A stretch of 64,000 bases of DNA from Streptomyces sp. NBC_00078 (GTDB lineage: Bacteria > Actinomycetota > Actinomycetes > Streptomycetales > Streptomycetaceae). The DNA lies in the NCBI RefSeq assembly GCF_026343335.1, contig NZ_JAPELX010000001.1, positions 6,882,001 to 6,946,000 on the forward strand, in the 5' to 3' direction. Each line of letters starts with the position of its first letter. The first letter of the stretch is position 1. Under the pieces are notes generated by a model. The model ran no database searches, was not told the origin of the DNA, and saw only the letters and a list, made by a program, of their open reading frames with translations. Both the position numbers and the translations under genes were made by a program. Below, piece after piece: positions 40,398-49,002 of this stretch.

Positions 40398-42950
40398 ATG
40401 GGACGCGGCAAGCTTCGGATCTACCTCGGTGCGGCACCTGGCGTCGGCAAGACCTACGCCATGCTCTCCGAGGCGCACCGGCGTGTGGAGCGGGGCACGG
40501 ACTGCGTGGTGGCCTTCGTGGAGCACCACGGCCGGGCGCGCACCGAGGTGATGCTGCACGGCCTGGAACAGACGGCACGCAAGGAGCTGCAGTACCGGGG
40601 GGCCGTCTTCACCGAGATGGACGTCGACGCCGTGCTCGCCCGCAGCCCCCAGGTGGCCCTCGTCGACGAACTGGCCCACACCAACATCCCCGGCTCCCGC
40701 AACGCCAAGCGCTGGCAGGACGTGGAGGAGCTGCTCGCGGCCGGCATCGACGTGATATCGACCGTCAACATCCAGCACCTGGAGTCCCTGGGTGACGTGG
40801 TCGAGTCGATCACCGGCGTTCGGCAGCGGGAGACCGTGCCGGACGAAGTGGTGCGCCGGACGGACCAGATCGAACTGGTCGACATGTCGCCACAGGCCCT
40901 GCGCCGACGGATGGCGCACGGCAACATCTACCAGCCGGACAAGGTGGACGCGGCCCTGTCCAACTACTTCCGGCCGGGCAATCTGACCGCGCTGCGGGAG
41001 CTGGCGCTGCTGTGGGTGGCGGACCAGGTCGACGAGTATCTGAAGCAGTACCGCAGCGAGCACCAGGTGTCGAAGATCTGGGGCTCGCGCGAGCGGATCG
41101 TGGTCGGCCTGACCGGCGGCCCGGAGGGCCGCACGCTGATCCGGCGGGCCGCGCGTCTCGCCGAGAAGGGCGCCGGCGGTGAGGTGCTGGCCGTCTACAT
41201 AGCGAGCACCGACGGGCTGACGGCCGCCTCGCCGAAGGAACTGGCCGTGCAGCGCGCCCTGGTCGAGGACCTCGGCGGCACCTTCCACCATGTGGTCGGC
41301 GACGACGTACCGGCGGCGCTGCTCGCCTTCGCGCGCGGGGCCAACGCAACCCAGATCGTGCTCGGCGTCTCACGGCGCAAGAGCTGGCAGTACGTCTTCG
41401 GGCCGGGCGTCGGCGCGACCGTGGCCCGCGACTCGGGACCCGACCTCGACGTCCACCTGATCACGCACGACGAGGCGGGCGGGGGCCGCGGGCTGCCGGT
41501 GGCCAGGGGCGCCCGGCTCGGCCGGTCGAGGATCATCTGGGGCTGGCTGGTCGGCGTGGCCGGTCCGGTTGCCCTCGCGGTGCTGCTCAACATCGTCCAG
41601 CTCGGTCTCGCCAACGACATGCTGCTGTTCCTGGCCCTCACGGTCGCGGCGGCGCTGCTCGGCGGCCTGCTGCCCGCGCTGGCCTCGGCCGCGGTGTGCT
41701 CGCTGCTGCTGAACTACTTCTACACACCGCCCCTGCACCACTGGACCATCGCCGACCCGAAGAACATCGTCGGCATCGTGATCTTCGTCGGCGTCGGCAT
41801 CTCCGTGGCCTCGGTGGTCGACCTGGCCGCCCGCCGTACCCACCAGGCGGCCCGGCTGCGCGCCGAGTCGGAGATCCTCTCGTTCCTCGCGGGCAACGTA
41901 CTGCGGGGCGAGACCGGCCTGGAGGAGTTGCTGAAGCGGGTGCGCGAGACCTTCGGCATGGAGTCGGCGGCCCTGCTGGAGCGGGCCGGCGACCGGGACC
42001 CGTGGACCTGCGCGGGCCGCGCCGGGCCCGGGCCGTCCGTGCAGCGCCCTGACGAGGCGGACGTGGAGGTCCCGGTCGGCGACCACATGGCGCTCGCACT
42101 GACCGGCCGGGTGCTGCCCGCCGAGGACCGCCGGGTGCTGGCCGCCTTCGCCGCCCAGGCGGCCGTCGTCCTGGACCGACGGCGGCTGCAGGAGGAGGCC
42201 GACCGGGCCCGGGCACTCGCCGAGGGCAACCGCATCCGCACGGCGCTGCTGGCCGCCGTGAGCCACGATCTGCGGACGCCGCTGGCCGGCATCAAGGCGG
42301 CGGTGTCGTCACTGCGCTCGCACGACGTGGCCTGGTCCGAGGAGGACCGGGCGGAGCTGCTGAAGGGCATCGAGGACGGCGCCGACCGGCTCGACCACCT
42401 CGTCGGCAACCTCCTCGACATGTCCCGTCTGCAGACCGGCACGGTCACTCCGCTGATCCGGGAGGTCGACCTGGACGAGGTCGTACCGATGGCGCTGGTC
42501 GGGGTGCCCGAGGACGGCGTCGTCCTGGACGTGCCGGAGACCCTGCCGATGGTCGCCGTCGACCCGGGACTGCTGGAGCGGTCGGTGGCCAACCTGGTCG
42601 AGAACGCCGTCAAGTACAGCCCGCGGGACGAGGCGGTGCTGGTCGCCGCGAGCGCCATCGCCGACCGGGTCGAGGTGCGGGTGGTCGACCGCGGCACGGG
42701 CGTCCCCGACGAGGCCAAGGAGCGCATCTTCGAGCCCTTCCAGCGTTACGGCGACGCCCCGCGCGGGGCCGGCGTGGGCCTGGGGCTCGCCGTGGCGCGG
42801 GGCTTCGCCGAGGCCATGGGTGGCACCCTCGACGCCGAGGACACACCCGGCGGCGGCCTCACCATGGTCCTCACCCTCCGCGCGGCAGGACCGCCCGCGC
42901 AGGACCTTCTCCACCCAGCGGAAGCGGAACCCGAAAGGCAGGTCACATGA
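40398..42950 (+). CDS. kdpD: KdpD-like potassium sensor histidine kinase
   Basis: An 850-aa kinase with full KdpD architecture. The N-terminal KdpD domain has Walker A GAAPGVGKT (11-19) and VALVDELAHTNIPGSRNAKR. A UspA-like domain follows (RIVVGLTGGPEGRTLIRRAA). Then come four membrane helices in the DUF4118 region (about residues 380-480), a GAF domain, the phosphorylation site LLAAVSHDLRTPLAGIKAAV and an ATPase domain with VENAVKYSPRDE and GAGVGLGLAVARGFAE. UspA domains of KdpD bind c-di-AMP in some bacteria. The response regulator follows with ATGA overlap. The pump genes kdpFABC are not next to it. Confidence 0.9.
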   Translation: MGRGKLRIYLGAAPGVGKTYAMLSEAHRRVERGTDCVVAFVEHHGRARTEVMLHGLEQTARKELQYRGAVFTEMDVDAVLARSPQVALVDELAHTNIPGSRNAKRWQDVEELLAAGIDVISTVNIQHLESLGDVVESITGVRQRETVPDEVVRRTDQIELVDMSPQALRRRMAHGNIYQPDKVDAALSNYFRPGNLTALRELALLWVADQVDEYLKQYRSEHQVSKIWGSRERIVVGLTGGPEGRTLIRRAARLAEKGAGGEVLAVYIASTDGLTAASPKELAVQRALVEDLGGTFHHVVGDDVPAALLAFARGANATQIVLGVSRRKSWQYVFGPGVGATVARDSGPDLDVHLITHDEAGGGRGLPVARGARLGRSRIIWGWLVGVAGPVALAVLLNIVQLGLANDMLLFLALTVAAALLGGLLPALASAAVCSLLLNYFYTPPLHHWTIADPKNIVGIVIFVGVGISVASVVDLAARRTHQAARLRAESEILSFLAGNVLRGETGLEELLKRVRETFGMESAALLERAGDRDPWTCAGRAGPGPSVQRPDEADVEVPVGDHMALALTGRVLPAEDRRVLAAFAAQAAVVLDRRRLQEEADRARALAEGNRIRTALLAAVSHDLRTPLAGIKAAVSSLRSHDVAWSEEDRAELLKGIEDGADRLDHLVGNLLDMSRLQTGTVTPLIREVDLDEVVPMALVGVPEDGVVLDVPETLPMVAVDPGLLERSVANLVENAVKYSPRDEAVLVAASAIADRVEVRVVDRGTGVPDEAKERIFEPFQRYGDAPRGAGVGLGLAVARGFAEAMGGTLDAEDTPGGGLTMVLTLRAAGPPAQDLLHPAEAEPERQVT

Positions 42951-43633
42951 CCCGGGTGCTCGTGATCGACGACGAGCCGCAGATCGTGCGGGCCCTCGTG
43001 ATCAACCTCAAGGCGCGCAAGTACGAGGTCGACGCGGCCCATGACGGCACCACCGCTCTTCAGCTCGCCGCCGCCCGCCACCCCGACGTGGTCGTCCTCG
43101 ACCTGGGCCTGCCCGACATGGACGGCGTCGAGGTGATCAGGGGACTGCGCGGCTGGACCCGCGTGCCGATCCTGGTGCTGTCGGCCCGGCACACCTCCGA
43201 CGAGAAGGTCGAGGCGCTGGACGCGGGCGCCGACGACTACGTCACCAAGCCCTTCGGCATGGACGAGCTGCTCGCCCGGCTGCGGGCGGCCGTCCGCCGT
43301 GCCGAGCCGATCGGCGCCGGCGAGGACGACGTGACCGCTGTGGAGACGGGCGAGTTCACCGTCGACCTGGCCGCCAAGAAGGTCAACCGGGGCGGGCGGG
43401 ACGTGCGCCTGACGCCCACGGAGTGGCATCTGCTGGAGGTGCTGGTGCGCAACACGGGCCGCCTGGTGAGCCAGCGGCAGCTGCTGCAGGAAGTGTGGGG
43501 TCCGTCATACGGCACCGAGACCAACTATCTGCGGGTGTACATGGCCCAGCTGCGCAGGAAGCTGGAGGCGGATCCGTCACACCCCAAGCACTTCATCACG
43601 GAGCCCGGGATGGGGTATCGCTTCGAGAAGTGA
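42947..43633 (+). CDS. kdpE: KdpE-like response regulator (OmpR family)
   Basis: A 228-aa regulator paired with the upstream kinase (ATGA overlap). The receiver has VIDDEPQIVRALVINLKA, phospho-acceptor Asp in VVVLDLGLPDMDG, and Lys in DDYVTKPFGMDEL. The C-terminal winged helix has LTPTEWHLLEVLVRNTGRLV and YLRVYMAQLRRKLE. By family it activates high-affinity K+ uptake; here the nearest plausible potassium genes are the TrkA-like pair and the KimA-like permease 2-4 kb downstream. Confidence 0.92.
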   Translation: MTRVLVIDDEPQIVRALVINLKARKYEVDAAHDGTTALQLAAARHPDVVVLDLGLPDMDGVEVIRGLRGWTRVPILVLSARHTSDEKVEALDAGADDYVTKPFGMDELLARLRAAVRRAEPIGAGEDDVTAVETGEFTVDLAAKKVNRGGRDVRLTPTEWHLLEVLVRNTGRLVSQRQLLQEVWGPSYGTETNYLRVYMAQLRRKLEADPSHPKHFITEPGMGYRFEK

Positions 43634-43709
43634 ACCGCCGGGCGGGTACCGGTTCGAGCGCAGGACCCGCGGGTACGTGCCTGTCAGCGCACCCCGGTAC
43701 GCTTCAGAT

Positions 43710-44108
43710 ATGAGTGCTGTTCCTGGTTCCGAAAAGCCGGTGGGCCGGTTCCGGCGCATGCTTGACCGGCTCTCCTCGTCGCAGGAGGAACTGGAGTCCG
43801 AGGAGCTGCGGGAGGACACCGAGACCGCGGGCTGTACCCGGATCGGTGACTGTCACGACCGACAGATCGTTACGGTTACTGGTACCTTGCGCACGGTCAC
43901 CCTGCGGCCGCGCGCGGGCGTCCCCGCCCTGGAGGCCGAGCTGTTCGACGGCTCCGCCGCCCTGGACGTGGTGTGGCTCGGCCGGCGCTCCATCGTGGGC
44001 ATAGAGCCGGGACGCAGACTGATCGCATCGGGCCGGATCTCGATGAGCCGGGGCCGCCGCGTGCTGTTCAATCCGAAATACGAACTGAGACCCCTCGGAC
44101 GGGAGTAG
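43710..44108 (+). CDS. OB-fold nucleic acid binding domain protein
   Basis: A 132-aa protein. After a charged N-terminus (FRRMLDRLSSSQEELESEEL) an OB-fold runs from GDCHDRQIVTVTGTLRTVTL to RRLIASGRISMSRGRRVLFN. Such proteins are common next to DUF3159 genes in actinobacteria. Whether it binds DNA or RNA is unknown. ATG 43710; it ends 3 bp before the next start, so the pair forms one unit. Confidence 0.85.
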   Translation: MSAVPGSEKPVGRFRRMLDRLSSSQEELESEELREDTETAGCTRIGDCHDRQIVTVTGTLRTVTLRPRAGVPALEAELFDGSAALDVVWLGRRSIVGIEPGRRLIASGRISMSRGRRVLFNPKYELRPLGRE

Positions 44109-44111
44109 CCG

Positions 44112-44876
44112 GTGACGTCGCTCGACAAGCCGACCGAAGACACTCAAGCCGACGATGCCCGGGCGGTGACCGAGGCCGCCCTGTTCGAGGCGTTCGGCGG
44201 AGTGCGGGGCATGGTCGAGACGGTACTGCCCGGCCTCCTCTTCGTCACCATCTTCACGATCAACAAGGACCTGCACTGGTCGGCGCTCGCCGCCCTCGCC
44301 GTGTCCCTGCTGCTCGTGGTGGTCCGCCTGGTCATGCGGGACACCGTCAAGCACGCGTTCAGCGGTGTCTTCGGCGTCGCCTTCGGTGTCGTCTTCGCGA
44401 TGATGACGGGCAATGCCAAGGACTTCTACCTTCCCGGCATGCTCTACACGCTGGGCCTGGCGCTGGCGTACATCGTCACGACCCTGTGCGGGGTACCGCT
44501 GCTCGGCCTGATCCTCGGGCCCGTTTTCAAGGAGAACCTCTCCTGGCGCACCCGCAACCCGGGCCGGAAGAAGGCGTACTCCAAGGCCAGTTGGGCCTGG
44601 GGCCTGATCCTGCTCGGCAAGTGCGCGATCCTCTTCCCGCTGTACTGGTGGGCGAACACGGCTCAGCTGGGCTGGGTGCTGGTCGCCCTGAAGATCCCGC
44701 CCTTCCTGCTCGCGGTGTGGCTGACATGGGTCTTCCTCGCCAAGGCTCCCGCCCCGATCGACGTCTTCGCCGAGATGGAGGCGGAGGAGCAGGCCGAGAA
44801 GGAGCAGGCCGAGAAGGAGCGGGCCGCTGCTGCGGGGCGTGAGGCGAGCGCCGGGCGGCACCGTCGGGAGGCGTAG
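44112..44876 (+). CDS. DUF3159 family integral membrane protein
   Basis: A 254-aa membrane protein with about six hydrophobic helices, including VETVLPGLLFVTIFTINKDL, ALAALAVSLLLVVVRLVM, LGLALAYIVTTLCGVPLLGL and LGWVLVALKIPPFLLAVWL. Arg/Lys-rich loops (WRTRNPGRKKAYSKASWAWG) are typical of DUF3159. A Glu/Ala/Lys coiled-coil tail ends the protein. No function is established. GTG 44112, closely following the OB-fold gene. Its position between KdpDE and TrkA genes makes a membrane or ion role thinkable, but only by context. Confidence 0.88.
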   Translation: MTSLDKPTEDTQADDARAVTEAALFEAFGGVRGMVETVLPGLLFVTIFTINKDLHWSALAALAVSLLLVVVRLVMRDTVKHAFSGVFGVAFGVVFAMMTGNAKDFYLPGMLYTLGLALAYIVTTLCGVPLLGLILGPVFKENLSWRTRNPGRKKAYSKASWAWGLILLGKCAILFPLYWWANTAQLGWVLVALKIPPFLLAVWLTWVFLAKAPAPIDVFAEMEAEEQAEKEQAEKERAAAAGREASAGRHRREA

Positions 44877-44899
44877 TGCTCGGCGTCTGCCCGGCCGTC

Positions 44900-45001
44900 C
44901 CTGGGGGCTGCCGCCCCCAGACCCCCGCTTCGGCCTGAACGGCCTCGTCCTCGAACGCCGGACAGGCTGAAAGAACGACGAACGCCGGACGGGCTGAAAG
45001 A
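44900..45001. repeat. Streptomyces intergenic repeat with a tandem copy
   Basis: The sequence contains the widespread Streptomyces intergenic element: CCCTGGGGGCTGCCGCCCCC, then AGACCCCCGCTTCGGCC and CCTCGAACGCCGGACAGGCT. Its last part is repeated in tandem: GAACGCCGGACAGGCTGAAA at 44955-44974 and GAACGCCGGACGGGCTGAAA at 44981-45000, differing at one base. It lies between two convergent genes. Confidence 0.7.
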
Positions 45002-45010
45002 ACAAGAACA

Positions 45011-45038
45011 AGGGCGCCCCTGGTTTCAGAGGCGCCCT
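45011..45038. terminator. Bidirectional terminator
   Basis: AGGGCGCC (45011-45018) pairs with GGCGCCCT (45031-45038), with a further CT/AG pair inside, between convergent DUF3159 and TrkA-like genes. Confidence 0.7.
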
Positions 45039-45059
45039 TCGTCGTAGCGGTCGAAACGA

Positions 45060-45737
45060 TCAGCCCGCCGCGTCCTCCCGCCGCACCGACAGCAGGTCCT
45101 CCAGCTGCTCCTCCCTGGCCTGCGCTGCGACGAACAGCAGCTCGTCGCCCGCCTCCAGGGAGTCCTCGCGGGACGGGGTGAGGACTCGGGTGCCGCGGAT
45201 GATGGTGACCAGGGACGTGTCCTCGGGCCACTCGACGTCGCCGACCTGGGTGCCGGCCAGGGCCGACTCCTCCGGCAGCGTCAGCTCCACCAGGTTGGCG
45301 TCGCCGTGGCTGAAGCGGAGCAGACGGACCAGGTCGCCGACGCTCACCGCCTCCTCGACCAGGGCGGACATCAGACGCGGGGTGGAGACGGCGACGTCGA
45401 CGCCCCAGGACTCGTTGAAGAGCCACTCGTTCTTGGGGTTGTTGACGCGGGCCACGACGCGCGGGACGCCGTACTCCGTCTTCGCCAGCAGTGAGACGAC
45501 CAGGTTGACCTTGTCGTCGCCCGTCGCGGCGATCACGACGTTGCAGCGCTGGAGCGCCGCCTCGTCCAGCGCCGTGATCTCGCACGCGTCGGCGAGCAGC
45601 CACTCCGCCCGCGGGACGCGCTCGACCGAGATGGCGGTCGGCGCCTTGTCGATGAGCAGGATCTCGTGACCGTTCTCCAGCAGCTCGCCCGCGATCGAGC
45701 GGCCCACCGCACCGGCACCGGCAATGGCGACCCTCAT
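45060..45737 (-). CDS. TrkA family potassium uptake regulatory protein (second of pair)
   Basis: A 225-aa cytoplasmic RCK protein. The Rossmann motif is MRVAIAGAGAVGRSIAGELL, followed by NGHEILLIDKAP with the acidic residue for NAD(H), ADACEITALDEAAL, and a C-terminal RCK_C domain (LAGTQVGDVEWPEDTSLVTI). Such subunits gate K+ channels or transporters in response to nucleotides; RCK_C domains can bind c-di-AMP. The start codon overlaps the upstream stop (TGATG), so it is co-translated with its paralogue. Confidence 0.9.
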   Translation of the reverse strand: MRVAIAGAGAVGRSIAGELLENGHEILLIDKAPTAISVERVPRAEWLLADACEITALDEAALQRCNVVIAATGDDKVNLVVSLLAKTEYGVPRVVARVNNPKNEWLFNESWGVDVAVSTPRLMSALVEEAVSVGDLVRLLRFSHGDANLVELTLPEESALAGTQVGDVEWPEDTSLVTIIRGTRVLTPSREDSLEAGDELLFVAAQAREEQLEDLLSVRREDAAG

Positions 45738-46408
45738 CAGTGACCGCCCTCCTCTTCGGGACCCTTGGCGAAGGACGCCTCGACCTTGTCGACCTCGTCG
45801 GTGCGCATCATCACGTGCACCAGGTCGCCCTCCTGCAGCACCGTCTGCGAGCTGGGCAGCATCGTCTCGCCGAGCCGGGTCAGGAACGCCACGCGGACAC
45901 CCGTCTCCTCCTGCAGCCTGCTGATCTTGTGGCCGACCCAGGCGGCCGAGGCGTGTACCTCGGCGAGCTGGACACCACCGGTCGGATCGCGCCACAGGGG
46001 CTCTGCGCCCGAGGGGAGCAGCCGACGCAGCATCTGGTCGGCCGTCCAGCGGACCGTCGCGACGGTGGGGATGCCCAGGCGCTGGTAGACCTCGGCGCGA
46101 CGAGGGTCGTAGATGCGGGCCGCGACGTTCTCCACACCGAACATCTCCCGGGCCACGCGGGCGGAGATGATGTTCGAGTTGTCGCCGCTGGACACGGCGG
46201 CGAAGGCGCCGGCCTCCTCGATGCCGGCCTCGCGCAGGGTGTCCTGGTCGAAGCCGATCCCGGTGACCCGGCGGCCGCCGAATCCGGGGCCGAGGCGGCG
46301 GAAGGCCGTGGGGTCCTGGTCGATCACTGCGACCGTGTGCCCCTGTTGCTCCAGGGTCTGGGCCAGAGCGGAACCCACTCTTCCGCAGCCCATGATGACG
46401 ATGTGCAC
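45737..46408 (-). CDS. TrkA family potassium uptake regulatory protein (first of pair)
   Basis: A 223-aa RCK protein. The Rossmann motif is MHIVIMGCGRVGSALAQTLE with VAVIDQDPTAF, then GFDQDTLREAGIEEAGAF, and a C-terminal RCK_C domain (VRVAFLTRLGETMLPSSQTV, VLQEGDLVHVMMRTDEVDKV). It forms an operon with the following TrkA-like gene, probably a hetero-oligomeric gating ring. No TrkH/KtrB membrane subunit is adjacent; the divergent KimA-like permease 400 bp away may be the functional neighbour. Confidence 0.9.
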   Translation of the reverse strand: MHIVIMGCGRVGSALAQTLEQQGHTVAVIDQDPTAFRRLGPGFGGRRVTGIGFDQDTLREAGIEEAGAFAAVSSGDNSNIISARVAREMFGVENVAARIYDPRRAEVYQRLGIPTVATVRWTADQMLRRLLPSGAEPLWRDPTGGVQLAEVHASAAWVGHKISRLQEETGVRVAFLTRLGETMLPSSQTVLQEGDLVHVMMRTDEVDKVEASFAKGPEEEGGH

Positions 46409-46529
46409 GACCGTCCTTCCGGTGTCCTAAAACTACTGCTCAGCAAAGGGTCTCAGACCGACGCCAAAGCTACACACGCGCGGTAGGACGTCGGCACCCC
46501 TGTGCACGGTTGACGTGCGGAGCGCGATG

Positions 46530-46625
46530 TCAGCGGCGGCTGATGCTGCGGACGCTGGCAAGTGTCAGGATTCCGAGGCCGACGAGGGCCGCCGCGGCGC
46601 CGATCAACTCTGCGGTGGCATGCAT
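46530..46625 (-). CDS. 31-aa putative single-span membrane peptide
   Basis: MHATAELIGAAAALVGLGIL continues TLASVRSISRR: one transmembrane helix with a positively charged C-terminal end. The ATG at 46625 has a strong GGAGG 5 nt upstream, which argues that it is translated. It lies between the TrkA-like operon and the KimA-like permease. Its size and placement recall regulatory subunits such as KdpF, but there is no sequence proof. It is shorter than most gene-finder cutoffs. Confidence 0.6.
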   Translation of the reverse strand: MHATAELIGAAAALVGLGILTLASVRSISRR

Positions 46626-46782
46626 GGGAACCTCCGGGGGACGGCGACAAGGCGTGACAGCCGGGGGAAAAAGTGCGGTGCTTGTCATATAGACATGACG
46701 CCTTGGCGGCCTGCGGAAACCGCAGCCTGACCCCCCTGTCTTTTCACCCGGAGAGCAGATGTGGGGTGGCAGGTGGTTGGGC

Positions 46783-46812
46783 ACGCGTTCGAACGCCTAC
46801 GATTACCTGTTG
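46783..46812 (+). promoter_or_regulatory. Promoter for leaderless transcription of the KimA-like gene
   Basis: TACGAT at 46798-46803 fits a -10 box, placing the transcription start at about 46810-46812, the GTG start itself. No Shine-Dalgarno sequence precedes that GTG. The -35 region (TTGGGC at 46777-46782) is weak and closely spaced. Confidence 0.45.
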
Positions 46813-48911
46813 TGTCCAAACTGACCGACGTGCCCAAACGGATTCTGATCGGGCGCGCACTGCGCAGTGACCGGCTGGGCGAAACGCTCCTGCCGAAGCG
46901 CATCGCCCTCCCCGTCTTCGCCTCCGACCCGCTGTCCTCCGTGGCGTACGCCCCCGGTGAGGTGCTGCTGGTCCTGTCCATCGCGGGTGTGTCGGCGTAC
47001 CACTTCAGCCCCTGGATCGCGCTCGCGGTCGTCGTGCTGATGTTCACCGTGGTCGCCTCCTACCGGCAGAACGTGCACGCCTACCCCAGCGGTGGTGGCG
47101 ACTACGAGGTCGCGACCACCAACCTGGGCCCCAGGGCGGGACTCACGGTCGCCAGCGCCCTGCTCGTCGACTACGTCCTCACCGTCGCCGTCTCGATCGC
47201 CTCCGGCATCGAGAACCTCGGCTCGGCGGTCCCGTTCGTCGTCGAGCACAAGGTGCTCTGTGCCGTCGCCGTGATCGTGCTGCTCACGCTGATGAACCTG
47301 CGCGGCGTCAAGGAGTCCGGCAAGCTCTTCGCGATCCCGACCTACGTCTTCGTCGGCGGCGTGTTCATCATGATCGCCTGGGGCGCGTTCCGCGGGCTGG
47401 TACTCGACGACACCATGCAGGCGCCCACGGCGCACTACACGATCAAGGCCGAGCACCAGGGCCTGGCCGGATTCGCCCTGGTCTTCCTGATGCTGCGTGC
47501 CTTCTCCTCCGGCTGTGCCGCGCTCACCGGTGTCGAGGCGATCTCCAACGGCGTGCCCGCCTTCCGCAAGCCCAAGTCGAAGAACGCGGCGACCACGCTC
47601 GCCGCGATGGGCCTGCTGGCCGTCACCATGTTCTGCGGGATCATCGTCCTCGCCCTGACGACCAAGGTCCGCATGGCCGAGAACCCGGCCACCGACCTGC
47701 TGAAGAACGGCGTCGGGGTCGGCTCCGGCTACGTCCAGAACCCGGTGATCACGCAGGTCGCCGAGGCCGTCTTCGGCAAGGGCAGCTTCCTGTTCGTGGT
47801 ACTCGCCACGGCCACCGCGCTGGTGCTGTTCCTCGCCGCGAACACCGCTTACAACGGCTTCCCGGTCCTCGGCTCGATCCTCGCCCAGGACCGCTATCTG
47901 CCCCGCCAGCTGCACACCCGCGGTGACCGCCTCGCCTTCTCCAACGGCATCGTGCTGCTGGCCGGCGCGGCGACCCTGCTGGTCGTGATCTACGGCGCCG
48001 ACTCCACCCGGCTGATCCAGCTGTACATCGTCGGCGTGTTCGTGTCCTTCACGCTCAGCCAGACCGGCATGGTCCGCCACTGGAACCGCCACCTGGCCAC
48101 CGAGAAGGACCCGGCCAAGCGCAGCCACATGATCCGCTCCCGTGCGATCAACACCTTCGGCGCCTTCTTCACCGGCCTGGTCCTGGTCGTCGTCCTCGTC
48201 ACCAAGTTCACGCACGGCGCCTGGGTCGCGCTGCTGGGCATGTGCATCTTCTACGCGACGATGACGGCCATCCGTAAGCACTACGACGGTGTGGCCGCGG
48301 AGATCGCGGCGCCCGAGGGCCCGAGCGACGACAGCGTCCGGCCGTCCCGGGTGCACTCGGTCGTGCTGATCTCGAAGATCCACCGCCCCACGCTGCGAGC
48401 CCTCGCCTACGCCAAGCTCATGCGCTCGGACACCCTGGAGGCGCTGACCGTCAACGTCGACCCGGCGGAGACGAAGGCGCTGAAGGAGGAGTGGGAGCGG
48501 CGCGGCATCGACGTACCGCTGAAGGTGCTGGACTCGCCGTACCGCGAGATCACGCGGCCGGTCATCGAGTACGTGAAGGGCCTGCGCAACCAGTCCCCGC
48601 GGGACGCGGTCTCCGTGATCATCCCCGAGTACGTGGTGGGCCGCTGGTACGAGCATCTGCTGCACAACCAGAGCGCGCTCAGGCTGAAGGGCCGGCTGCT
48701 GTTCACACCGGGTGTCATGGTCACCTCGGTGCCCTACCAGCTGGAGTCCTCCGAGGCGGCGAAGCTGCGGGCCCGCAGGCGGCAGGACTGGAACGCGCCG
48801 GGTTCGGTGCGACGTGGTCCGGCCCACCACGGCCGGCAGAAGGAGCCCTCGGACTCACCGGGTTCACCGCGTTCGCCGCGCCCGTCCGGCTCGTCCGGCG
48901 GCAAGAGCTGA
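46812..48911 (+). CDS. APC-family permease, KimA-like potassium transporter
   Basis: A 699-aa membrane protein. The N-terminal part (ALPVFASDPLSSVAYAPGEV) is the APC helix-1 region shared with B. subtilis KimA. About 12 membrane helices follow, with SYRQNVHAYPSGGGDYEVAT, then FSSGCAALTGVEAISNGVPA and AANTAYNGFPVLGSILAQDR. The roughly 200-residue soluble C-terminal domain (VLISKIHRPTLRALAYAKLM) ends in a Ser/Pro/Arg-rich tail. KimA is a high-affinity K+ importer controlled by c-di-AMP. The neighbouring TrkA-like and KdpDE genes support a potassium role. GTG 46812 appears leaderless. Confidence 0.85.
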   Translation: MSKLTDVPKRILIGRALRSDRLGETLLPKRIALPVFASDPLSSVAYAPGEVLLVLSIAGVSAYHFSPWIALAVVVLMFTVVASYRQNVHAYPSGGGDYEVATTNLGPRAGLTVASALLVDYVLTVAVSIASGIENLGSAVPFVVEHKVLCAVAVIVLLTLMNLRGVKESGKLFAIPTYVFVGGVFIMIAWGAFRGLVLDDTMQAPTAHYTIKAEHQGLAGFALVFLMLRAFSSGCAALTGVEAISNGVPAFRKPKSKNAATTLAAMGLLAVTMFCGIIVLALTTKVRMAENPATDLLKNGVGVGSGYVQNPVITQVAEAVFGKGSFLFVVLATATALVLFLAANTAYNGFPVLGSILAQDRYLPRQLHTRGDRLAFSNGIVLLAGAATLLVVIYGADSTRLIQLYIVGVFVSFTLSQTGMVRHWNRHLATEKDPAKRSHMIRSRAINTFGAFFTGLVLVVVLVTKFTHGAWVALLGMCIFYATMTAIRKHYDGVAAEIAAPEGPSDDSVRPSRVHSVVLISKIHRPTLRALAYAKLMRSDTLEALTVNVDPAETKALKEEWERRGIDVPLKVLDSPYREITRPVIEYVKGLRNQSPRDAVSVIIPEYVVGRWYEHLLHNQSALRLKGRLLFTPGVMVTSVPYQLESSEAAKLRARRRQDWNAPGSVRRGPAHHGRQKEPSDSPGSPRSPRPSGSSGGKS

Positions 48912-49002
48912 CGCTCGCTGGTCAACGGCCGGACGGCGCCCACGTAGACTGGTGGGCTGTTGTCCGGCCGTTTCCCATTCGATGTTGTGGAGTCACCCCG
49001 CC

